A stretch of DNA of 11,350 bases from positions 1 to 11,350 of the forward strand of contig JAIRLV010000236.1 of assembly GCA_031259185.1 (NCBI GenBank), read 5' to 3'. A program made the translations under genes and the position numbers. The notes below the pieces were generated by a model. The model did not search any database. It saw only the letters and a program-made list of their open reading frames with translations, and had not been told where the DNA came from. Positions 5,280-10,754 of this stretch are shown here, in pieces; position 1 is the first letter of the stretch; each line of letters opens with the position of its first letter. Source of the DNA: Elusimicrobiota bacterium. GTDB lineage: Bacteria > RUG730.

Positions 5280-6197
5280 TTATTCAAAAAAATTCTCTAC
5301 TACATTTTCTTCTTTATCGTTATTTTCTATATCGTTATCGTCATTATCGTTTAAGCTCCTAGCTTCTTTTTCTATATTTTCATCGCTGTTTACTGCCCCT
5401 CCTTTTATTTCTACTTCTATCGAATTGTCATTATCAAAATATTTTGTATTACCATCATCTGTTGTTATTGTCATATCTTTCTCTATCGCATTTTGTAGAT
5501 CTATACTCATTATCCCCCATTTACTTATCAATTGCCTCAACATCGTCTTATATGCCATACCATCAAAATCTTTACTCCAAAATGTGTATTTCGTTTTATC
5601 TCTTAAATCTTTTTTATAGCTTTGTGAATATTTTTGAGCGTGTGCTTCCATCTTTTTTTTAGACCAATACATTGATTTAAAAAATCCATTTATGGTTTCA
5701 AACATCGCATAATATCCTATAGTTTCTGTATTCTCTCTTATTTCGTCATCATCTATAAATTGTGTCTTTAATTCTTCAGTCAGCGGATCATAGCTGATTA
5801 GTTCTCCTTTTTTTATCGCTACGACATTAATATTCCTATATTGTCCGCTCCTAATTGCTAATTGCAAATACCCTTTATAGCCAATTTGAAATGTCGCTAC
5901 TACTCGCTCATTTTTATTATCTTTGAATGGAACAATATAGTATTGTCCTAATTGCTGACTTGGTGAAAGTTTTAGTGCTTCTCCTTGTAGTGCTGAGGAT
6001 AAAATCGTCGCATTTTTGCATTTTTGTAATTCTGGATTATGTGATACCGCAGATATGATTGATGTAATAAATCTTTCGCCTTCCCTTCCTTTTATCATGC
6101 CTTTTATCTTGTCTATTACATCTTTTTTTGTCATGAAATCTGAAAATGTTAGCGATTGAGTTTGCTTGCCTTTTGTTAATGCATTATTTATTGCCAT
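5280..6197 (-). CDS. recT: RecT-family single-strand annealing recombinase
   Basis: RecT proteins coat single-stranded DNA and anneal complementary strands in phage recombination, working with a 5'-3' exonuclease encoded next to them. The core is clear: RFITSIISAVSHNPELQKC, SALQGEALKLSPSQQLGQYY, VATFQIGYKGYLQLAIRSGQ, and near residue 220 a segment KDFDGMAYKTMLRQLISKWG, all in the usual RecT order. The start has AAAGGAGG six bases upstream, and the 305-residue length is typical. The last 45 residues are an unusually acidic Asp/Asn/Glu tail ending VVENFFE, which resembles in kind the acidic hydrophobic-ended tips of SSB proteins. The exonuclease (7060-7692) and DUF1351 genes precede it in the same operon. 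Confidence 0.95.
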   Translation of the reverse strand: MAINNALTKGKQTQSLTFSDFMTKKDVIDKIKGMIKGREGERFITSIISAVSHNPELQKCKNATILSSALQGEALKLSPSQQLGQYYIVPFKDNKNERVVATFQIGYKGYLQLAIRSGQYRNINVVAIKKGELISYDPLTEELKTQFIDDDEIRENTETIGYYAMFETINGFFKSMYWSKKKMEAHAQKYSQSYKKDLRDKTKYTFWSKDFDGMAYKTMLRQLISKWGIMSIDLQNAIEKDMTITTDDGNTKYFDNDNSIEVEIKGGAVNSDENIEKEARSLNDNDDNDIENNDKEENVVENFFE

Positions 6198-6211
6198 AAT
6201 ATTCCTCCTTT

Positions 6212-7039
6212 TTATTTTACCTTTTCATATTTAATTTTATTTTCTTTCAAAAATATTTTTAATTTTTCTAGTTGTTCTCTATTAGCCCATACCCTAAAAT
6301 CTATCGTATATATTAATCCCTCTTTTTTTGCCTCTTCTGCTATTTCTTTTTCACTTGGTTCTATTCCTTCTTTCGCTTCACTTTCTATTTCCCTCTTTCT
6401 CTCTATTTCTTTTTTCTGCTTTTCTATTTCTTCTTTCCTCCTTTCTATTTCTAGTTTTTCATTCATCACATAATTGATATCTAATTTCTTAATATAGATA
6501 TCTAATAATTGCGCTTCTAATGTCGCTTCTAATCTCATCTCTTTTATTAATTTCAAATCTTTTTCTATTTTGACTACTTTATCTATTATCTCTGCTTTAA
6601 TATCATCTATAGAATATGTTTTGTTTAGCCACCTTTCATTGAAAATTTGCTCTATTTTTACTTCCAATCCTCCTGCTTCTTTATTGTATATCCGCTCTAT
6701 ATCCTCTCGTTTTTTTTCTTTTTGTTTATTCTCTGTTTCTTTTATTTTTGTGTCTATCAATATAATCGGTTCATCTATCATTTCTAATAATTCTTTTATT
6801 TTGTTTTCAAATTTTTCATATGGCTCTAAATATTGTTTCTTTATCTCTATTTTTTTGTCATTTATCATTTTTACTAGTTTTCTCAATGTCGCTACATCAT
6901 CTTTTGCAATTTTTATTTCTTTTTCATCATAAATTAGATTTTTATACTTCTCTAACTTTCCCTCCAATTCTTTTTTTAATTCATCAAAATTAAAATTTAT
7001 TGCATCTATTACGCTAAACTCTTTAATCTTTAATTCCAT
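6212..7039 (-). CDS. DUF1351 family phage protein
   Basis: Matches the DUF1351 family of helical phage proteins habitually found beside recT and yqaJ. The N-terminus is MELKIKEFSVIDAINFNFDE, followed by the conserved region KDDVATLRKLVKMINDKKIE with KKQYLEPYEKFENKIKELL. A long helical middle then contains a charged coiled coil (residues about 190-225, KLEIERRKEEIEKQKKEIER). It closes with a short globular segment (IYTIDFRVWANREQLEKLKI), which is the typical DUF1351 ending. The family has no firmly established biochemical role. The constant neighbourhood implies assistance to the recombination pair, perhaps as a scaffold. The start has AAAGGAGGG six bases upstream, and length (275) is normal. 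Confidence 0.85.
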   Translation of the reverse strand: MELKIKEFSVIDAINFNFDELKKELEGKLEKYKNLIYDEKEIKIAKDDVATLRKLVKMINDKKIEIKKQYLEPYEKFENKIKELLEMIDEPIILIDTKIKETENKQKEKKREDIERIYNKEAGGLEVKIEQIFNERWLNKTYSIDDIKAEIIDKVVKIEKDLKLIKEMRLEATLEAQLLDIYIKKLDINYVMNEKLEIERRKEEIEKQKKEIERKREIESEAKEGIEPSEKEIAEEAKKEGLIYTIDFRVWANREQLEKLKIFLKENKIKYEKVK

Positions 7040-7059
7040 TAAATCCCTCCTTTATTTTT

Positions 7060-7692
7060 TTATATTTCTGGTAATATTAAATCTGGCTTTTTATTGCCTA
7101 AAATATTTACTTTCCAAAATTCTAACTCTTTTTCTAATAAATATTCTAAATCCTCTTTCACTTCTTCTCTCTTGATAAAATAATGATTTGTTGTTAGTTT
7201 TATATTGTTTTCATAATTTGTTTTCAATTGCGCTTTGATTATCGCATAACTATATCCTGTAATTAGCAGATAATGTAAAACTTGAATGTAATAATTATCT
7301 GGAACTTTATTTCGCCATTTCTCATAATGCTGGCTCTTTAGTATATTCGTCGTTTTTATCTCCAATATACCTAATTCCCCTGTCTCTTTACATATTAATT
7401 CTCCATCTATGCTTCCTAGCAAAAATTCATAATCCTTATGCACTCGCAAATCATAATCTTGATGCTGAACTTCATATTGAGGATAATCTAGCTGAAAAAG
7501 TTCTAATAAATACTTCTCTGCCTCCCTTCCATATTTCATAGCCGTATTATCTATATTCTCTCTTTTTTTTATCCCAACTTTATATTCCCAGCATTCCTGA
7601 TTTGTCATATATGGATTTTTCCCAATTATCGCACTCGCATCAGTCCCACTTATCCCTATTTTCCTTTTTTCTAGCCATTCCTCTCTTTTCAT
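7060..7692 (-). CDS. YqaJ-like (lambda-type) alkaline exonuclease
   Basis: A PD-(D/E)XK 5'-3' double-strand exonuclease of the YqaJ viral recombinase family, which makes the single strands that RecT anneals. Visible hallmarks are the N-terminal WLEKRKIGISGTDASAIIGK (residues 6-25) and YGREAEKYLLELF with acidic residues at 57 and 59. The catalytic Asp96 sits in LGSIDGEL, Glu111 and Lys113 in LEIKTT, and the YYIQVLHYL helix carries Gln137. All active-site positions expected of the family are present. Length 210 is on the short side but normal for phage versions. GAGGT lies about 11 bases upstream of the start, slightly far. It forms a cassette with DUF1351 and recT, separated only by about 20-base gaps. 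Confidence 0.93.
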   Translation of the reverse strand: MKREEWLEKRKIGISGTDASAIIGKNPYMTNQECWEYKVGIKKRENIDNTAMKYGREAEKYLLELFQLDYPQYEVQHQDYDLRVHKDYEFLLGSIDGELICKETGELGILEIKTTNILKSQHYEKWRNKVPDNYYIQVLHYLLITGYSYAIIKAQLKTNYENNIKLTTNHYFIKREEVKEDLEYLLEKELEFWKVNILGNKKPDLILPEI

Positions 7693-7713
7693 TTTTATCT
7701 TTTACCTCTATAT

Positions 7714-7806
7714 TTATCTAAATTTTAGACTTTCAAAATTTTTCTTGCTTTCTTTGTTTTTTTGTGCTATATTATTTTTATTCATCCCATGTTTGTGGCT
7801 TTTCAT
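7714..7806 (-). CDS. Very small basic peptide, 30 aa
   Basis: A 30-codon frame with a near-perfect ribosome binding site (GGAGG, six bases before the ATG at 7806), which lies in the codons of the overlapping upstream small gene. The product (MKSHKHGMNKNNIAQKNKES then KKNFESLKFR) is polar, basic and probably disordered. The strong start signal in an otherwise unused gap just before the exonuclease gene is the reason to list it. It may be a genuine micropeptide or a leader that couples translation to the next gene. Function unknown. Confidence 0.45.
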   Translation of the reverse strand: MKSHKHGMNKNNIAQKNKESKKNFESLKFR

Positions 7807-7882
7807 TTTTTGCCTCCATGTTTTGTTTTTTTGGCAATATCATTGACTCCACTTTGATATTGCCTTTTTTATTTATTTTCAT
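7778..7882 (-). CDS. Very small basic peptide, 34 aa, containing a hairpin
   Basis: A 34-codon frame starting inside the preceding small gene, with AAGGAG about ten bases upstream, and overlapping the next tiny gene by 29 bases. The sequence MKINKKGNIKVESMILPKKQ continues to NMEAKNEKPQTWDE. A perfect 10-bp inverted repeat lies within its codons. In the mRNA this hairpin begins about 17 bases after the start codon and could slow translation. The short length and nested layout make this a modest call. Confidence 0.4.
   Translation of the reverse strand: MKINKKGNIKVESMILPKKQNMEAKNEKPQTWDE
7833..7870 (+). terminator. Perfect 10-bp hairpin followed by T6, terminator-like on the plus strand
   Basis: GGCAATATCA (7833-7842) pairs perfectly with TGATATTGCC (7855-7864) across a 12-base loop and is followed by six T residues (7865-7870). 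This reads as an intrinsic terminator for plus-strand transcription, although the genes here are all on the minus strand. On the minus-strand mRNA the same hairpin is flanked by A runs and would not terminate. It may end an antisense transcript, act as an mRNA structure, or be a DNA-binding site. Confidence 0.5.
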
Positions 7883-8021
7883 TTAATATATTCTCCTTAT
7901 AAAAATCTATTATTTTTCCATCATTAACTGGAAAAGCATAATCATATTTTTTGTTATAATAATCTAATTCTCTAAAACTCAAATTATTAACATACTCTAA
8001 TTGTTCTTTTGTCTTTTCCAT
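7869..8021 (-). CDS. Unknown small protein, 50 aa
   Basis: A 50-codon frame whose ATG directly follows the stop of the 112-residue gene (TAAATG), with GAGGG about eight bases upstream in that gene's last codons. The product is tyrosine-rich and acidic: MEKTKEQLEYVNNLSFRELD, YYNKKYDYAFPVNDGKIIDF, then YKENILNENK. That is a plausible small folded helix-strand unit with no membrane segment. Good coding character and exact packing against the upstream gene support it. Not a family I recognise. Confidence 0.65.
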   Translation of the reverse strand: MEKTKEQLEYVNNLSFRELDYYNKKYDYAFPVNDGKIIDFYKENILNENK

Positions 8022-8360
8022 TTATTCACCCTCATCTTCTCTATAATATTCATTAAATTTTTCTTGAAACCATTCTCTTATCTTTTTCTCCTCGCTTTTC
8101 CTATATAAATTATCTATAAATAATATTTCTACTTCCATCTCTACATCATCATATCTTTCCTTCTCTTTCACACCGTATATATGTCCTCTATAATCTGTTA
8201 TTATTTTAGTGTTCCCATACCTAGAACCCAGAAAATCTTGAAAACTCGTAAAAGGTTCTTTTGTATTCCCATTATCCTCATCTACATACACAAAATTCCC
8301 TAAACTTTCATGCTCCCAATACTCATTAAGAAACCTGATTGGCGTCATTACTTTTTGCAT
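8022..8360 (-). CDS. Unknown acidic phage protein, 112 aa
   Basis: Not recognised. AAGGAGGTG precedes the start by eight bases. The protein reads as a mixed alpha/beta domain: an N-terminal helix (TPIRFLNEYWEHESLGNFVY), a loop rich in Asp/Asn/Thr, strands (NTKIITDYRGHIYGVKEKER, then VEMEVEILFIDN) and a C-terminal charged helix (KIREWFQEKFNEYYREDEGE). It is soluble and acidic overall. Its position just after the two helix-turn-helix genes at the operon's head means that it is made very early. Confidence 0.8.
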   Translation of the reverse strand: MQKVMTPIRFLNEYWEHESLGNFVYVDEDNGNTKEPFTSFQDFLGSRYGNTKIITDYRGHIYGVKEKERYDDVEMEVEILFIDNLYRKSEEKKIREWFQEKFNEYYREDEGE

Positions 8361-8399
8361 TTTTTTTCACCTCCTTATTTTTATTTTGTTTTTTTATAA

Positions 8400-8648
8400 T
8401 TAAAAAAAAGATGTAATAGCAATATTTTCAGTTTGATTCATTGCTTCATCTAATTTTTTAATTTTTTTTGGGCTTGTCAAATCGTACTCCTCATATTTTT
8501 TCAAAAATTTTTCTAATGTAGATGATAGACATTTGTATTGCCCTAATTTCAGGAATTGTAATAATCCAGCTTTTCGTAGTTGATGTATATATGCTATATT
8601 CGTCTGTAATTTCTTTGCTACCTGTTGCACAGTATATACTTCTTCCAT
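8400..8648 (-). CDS. Excisionase/MerR-like helix-turn-helix DNA-binding protein, 82 aa
   Basis: The N-terminal 50 residues fit the small winged helix-turn-helix of excisionase-type and MerR-like proteins (helix-turn-helix 17 family). YTVQQVAKKLQTNIAYIHQL is the two-helix DNA-reading unit. RKAGLLQFLKLGQYKCLSST is the wing with the usual G-L-L and K-L-G pattern, and it leads to the LEKFLKKYEE helix. The tail (residues 56-82) is polar and unassigned. AGAGGAGGT seven bases upstream fixes the start. Second regulatory gene from the operon head, so an early transcription regulator or a recombination directionality factor are both reasonable; no integrase or att site is visible here to favour the latter. 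Confidence 0.75.
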   Translation of the reverse strand: MEEVYTVQQVAKKLQTNIAYIHQLRKAGLLQFLKLGQYKCLSSTLEKFLKKYEEYDLTSPKKIKKLDEAMNQTENIAITSFF

Positions 8649-8665
8649 TATTTACCTCCTCTATT

Positions 8666-8881
8666 TTATTCCAATATTTTCTTTTCAAATAATATTTCTA
8701 GTGGTATGTCACAACCCAATATTTTTTTAATTTCTAGTGTTTCTCTAAATAAAAATTCATTTTCATTAGCAAATTTTCTACATATACTGCCGTATGTTAT
8801 TTTTACTTTTTTAGATAATTCTTTTTTATTTAATCCTTTTCTAACTAGCTCTGCTTCTAAATTTGGATATATTTGTCTCAT
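8666..8881 (-). CDS. Cro-like XRE-type helix-turn-helix protein, 71 aa
   Basis: A compact lambda-repressor-like DNA-binding protein. It reads PNLEAELVRKGLNKKELSKK (residues 6-25), VKITYGSICRKFANENEFLF, then FRETLEIKKILGCDIPLEIL; this is the five-helix XRE fold with the helix-turn-helix at about residues 17-40. It has no C-terminal domain, which is normal for Cro or antirepressor-type early regulators. The ATG at 8881 has GGAGG nine bases upstream; the in-frame TTG at 8887 is only three bases from it and is unlikely. Its first codons overlap the end of the preceding gene by 41 bases. By position it should oppose the divergently encoded repressor at the shared control region. Confidence 0.75.
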   Translation of the reverse strand: MRQIYPNLEAELVRKGLNKKELSKKVKITYGSICRKFANENEFLFRETLEIKKILGCDIPLEILFEKKILE

Positions 8882-9413
8882 TTTCAATCACCTCCTTAGT
8901 TTCTATTGATTTTTTAAATTGTTTTATACTATCACTTAATTCTTGTGTTTGTTTCAATGATTCTTGATGTAATTCATCAAGTATTTTTTCAGTATTTTTT
9001 AAATCACTCATAATCTCGTCTATTTTTACTTTTAATAGTGCATATCCTTCTTCTGCTATTCTTTGCAATCTTTCTTCAAATGTTTCTTCTTTTCTTTCTG
9101 TTTTTTTAATTTCTACATCTATTACAAGTAATCCTTTTGCTTTTAGTTCAAAATGTATAGCTCTTGCATTGTCTTCAATATCAAAATTTGGATTAATACT
9201 TTTGAAGCTTTTAAAATGTCCTGCATTGATTATTTCGTAATTATTGTAATTTGTAACAATTACTTCATAATCATTTATTTCATTATTCCATTTGCCCCAG
9301 ATTTCTATAGCTCCTTTATCAAATCCTCCTAAATATTTTGCTCTTGCTCTAAATTCTAAATTATTTCTCTCTTTTACAAACTTTTCAATTTTGATTTTTA
9401 GTTCTTTATTCAT
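8841..9413 (-). CDS. Unknown first gene of the early operon, 190 aa
   Basis: Not recognised. The first gene read from the promoter at 9461-9489. I take ATG 9413 as the start (MNKELKIKIEKFVKERNNLE); an in-frame TTG at 9449 would extend it by 12 residues but has no better signal, and AAGAAG eight bases before 9413 is only a weak ribosome binding site. Residues 15-110 look like a beta-rich domain (AKYLGGFDKGAIEIWGKWNN, YEVIVTNYNNYEIINAGHF, ending in GLLVIDVEIKK). Residues 112-190 are a long charged coiled coil. Its last 41 bases overlap the Cro-like gene, an unusually long overlap for this operon. An early regulator or host-interaction protein would fit the position, but this is inference. Confidence 0.75.
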   Translation of the reverse strand: MNKELKIKIEKFVKERNNLEFRARAKYLGGFDKGAIEIWGKWNNEINDYEVIVTNYNNYEIINAGHFKSFKSINPNFDIEDNARAIHFELKAKGLLVIDVEIKKTERKEETFEERLQRIAEEGYALLKVKIDEIMSDLKNTEKILDELHQESLKQTQELSDSIKQFKKSIETKEVIENETNISKFRSRAS

Positions 9414-9460
9414 TTTATTTTTCTTCTTATTAATTTGTTTTAAATACAATTTATAATATA

Positions 9461-9489
9461 AGCATAATCTTTTTTAGAAAGAATGTCAA
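9461..9489 (-). promoter_or_regulatory. Sigma70-type early promoter of the leftward operon
   Basis: Minus strand: a perfect TTGACA -35 box (9489-9484), a 17-base spacer and a TATGCT -10 box (9466-9461). It is followed by an AT-rich start region, about 35-45 bases ahead of the first gene. It is the best promoter in the window and heads an operon of about 9 kb without another obvious promoter. Confidence 0.8.
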
Positions 9490-9561
9490 GTTTTTATTTG
9501 TTTTTTTTACGATTTTATAACTAATTTTATTTTTTTAGACGACAAAAAATATAAATTATTT

Positions 9562-9589
9562 TTGATTTTTAGCATTTTTTTAGTATAAT
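9562..9589 (+). promoter_or_regulatory. Divergent promoter of the repressor
   Basis: Plus strand: TTGATT (9562-9567), 16-base spacer, perfect TATAAT (9584-9589). A start point near 9596 would leave about 35-40 bases of leader before the repressor. It is weaker than the leftward promoter at the -35 box. The two promoters are back to back about 75 bases apart, the usual layout of a lysis-lysogeny switch. I could not find convincing repeated operators between them; a loose inverted repeat (CAAAAA... TTTTTG, 9543-9564) overlaps this -35. Confidence 0.65.
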
Positions 9590-9616
9590 ATTTTTATTAT
9601 TTAAAAATTTTTTTAT

Positions 9617-9638
9617 AAGGAGATATAAATGATTGATG
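9617..9638 (+). promoter_or_regulatory. Repressor ribosome binding site with ambiguous start
   Basis: AAGGAGA (9617-9623) is ideally placed, six bases before the ATG at 9629. That ATG opens an eight-codon frame (MIDGGKKN) which stops. The repressor frame offers TTG 9633 at ten bases, ATG 9636 at thirteen and GTG 9639. If the A9 run at 9643-9651 had eight A residues, ATG 9629 would lead straight into the repressor (MIDGGKKIKKEIGRR). Confidence 0.6.
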
Positions 9639-10079
9639 GTGGAAAAAAAAATTAAAAAAGAAATTGGTAGAAGGTTAGCATTTTTTAGAAATAAAAATGG
9701 GTTGATGCAGATAGATATAACTGACAAATTAAAAGTAAGTAAAACAGTTTTATCAGATTGGGAGGTAGGAAGAAGTTTAATATCTATAATAAATTTGTTT
9801 AAAGTTTGTGAAATTTTAGGAATAACAATATTTGATATTTTGGATTTTAGTAAGGAATTAAAAATGGATAATAAGCAAAATGTTAAACAAAATATATCAC
9901 ATAATTCTCATTCACATATATCAGCGCATCTAACAATTGAAAATGGAGAAAAAAGAACAAGAGAACTAACAGAAATGGAAATAGAATTATTGAAAAATTG
10001 GAAAGAATTAGATATGAGGTCAAAAAATAAACTATTAACTAACCTATATGAATTAATAGAAAAAAAGGAGAATTTATGA
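9636..10079 (+). CDS. CI-like XRE family phage repressor
   Basis: The immunity repressor, transcribed away from the early operon and expected to silence its promoter during lysogeny. Residues about 6-68 are a standard XRE helix-turn-helix: KKEIGRRLAFFRNKNGLMQI, DITDKLKVSKTVLSDWEVGR, then LFKVCEILGITIFDIL. The segment LKVSKTVLSDWE is the recognition part. A polar Asn/His linker follows (about 78-105) and then a helical C-terminus (TEMEIELLKNWKELDMRSKN) likely for dimerisation. There is no LexA-type peptidase domain or Ser/Lys dyad, so RecA-stimulated self-cleavage is not expected and induction must work differently. At 147 residues it is shorter than lambda CI. I use ATG 9636, but the start is ambiguous; TTG 9633 or a frame change in the A9 run are alternatives. 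Confidence 0.85.
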   Translation: MVEKKIKKEIGRRLAFFRNKNGLMQIDITDKLKVSKTVLSDWEVGRSLISIINLFKVCEILGITIFDILDFSKELKMDNKQNVKQNISHNSHSHISAHLTIENGEKRTRELTEMEIELLKNWKELDMRSKNKLLTNLYELIEKKENL

Positions 10080-10605
10080 GTTATATTGAATATAACTTGT
10101 CTAAAGACGAAAAACTTTTAATTTTTATCCCAATTAGTAAATGGACATATATTCCAAAACTTATTGCTTTAGGATTTTTAGCTGTATTGAATATATTAAG
10201 TTATCTCTATATATTATATTATATTATCTCCTTGCATTTAATAAATTCAATCGTTATGGATGGCAAAATTTTTTTCTTATATTATTTATAATTTTCTCTA
10301 TTTTGTTTATATATATGTATTTTTACTATATGAAACTAGAAATGTCTTTAACTAATAAAAGAATTTTAGTTAAAAAAGGAGTTATATCAGTTTATACGGA
10401 TGAACTTAAACTAAATAAAATAGAAAGTATTAATATTTCAAGAGGTATTTTGGGGACTATTTTTAGTTATGGGGATATTATATTTTCTGGAACAGGAACA
10501 AATAAAGTAACATTCAAATCAGTAGATAATCCCACCTTTATAAAAAATAAAATTGAAGATATATTTGAAATATACAAAAAAAATATCACAACAGAAAGTA
10601 AATAA
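10076..10605 (+). pseudogene. Bacterial PH-domain (bPH_2) membrane protein with a -1 frameshift in a T7 run
   Basis: Starts on the repressor's stop codon (ATGA) with AAGGAG eight bases upstream. The first frame (71 residues, SYIEYNLSKDEKLLIFIPIS, then a transmembrane stretch) has the typical opening of DUF304/bPH_2 proteins but stops at 10291. The second frame holds a second membrane helix (FFLILFIIFSILFIYMYFYY) and the PH core: MSLTNKRILVKKGVISVYTD, ELKLNKIESINISRGILGTI, FSYGDIIFSGTGTNKVTFKS. The two join perfectly if the seven T residues at 10269-10275 are read as eight, giving about 176 residues, the normal length. In the first frame the site reads T TTT TTC, a recognised -1 slippery heptamer, so programmed frameshifting, transcript slippage, a mutation or a sequencing error are all possible. 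bPH_2 proteins are membrane-anchored with largely unknown roles. Confidence 0.7.
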
Positions 10606-10618
10606 AAAAAGAATAAAA

Positions 10619-10754
10619 ATGAAGAAGCAAAAAAAAATTTTTAGAGTATGGTAAAGATTTATTGGCTAATGAAAAAAATAAAAAAAATGACCAAATTATT
10701 TCTCATAGAAAATTAGTGCGTAAAAAAAATAACAAGGATTTATTGTATGAATAA
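10619..10754 (+). pseudogene. Broken short ORF upstream of tcmP
   Basis: From ATG 10619 the frame gives only MKKQKKIFRVW before a stop. If the A9 run at 10629-10637 is read as eight, it continues as MKKQKKFLEYGKDLLANEKN and then to DLLYE at 10754, a 44-residue basic peptide overlapping the start of the next gene. The open stretch 10638-10754 has no ATG in its own frame. Alternatively, ten A residues would join it to the codons following the PH gene's stop. It is a weak call with no ribosome binding site, listed because it repeats the homopolymer pattern and explains the gap. Confidence 0.3.

Noticed and set aside
5425-6932. Plus-strand ORFs within recT (5425-5662) and the DUF1351 gene (6570-6932)
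   Set aside because: Antisense shadows of well-identified genes, Ser/Phe/Ile-rich and without start signals.
8491-8909. ORFs at 8491-8688 (minus) and 8625-8909 (plus)
   Set aside because: They overlap the two helix-turn-helix genes in other frames and lack their strong ribosome binding sites.
9543-9564. Inverted repeat near the repressor promoter as an operator
   Set aside because: Only six flanking base pairs match and the sequence is pure A/T inside; such matches are expected by chance here, so it is not listed as a feature.
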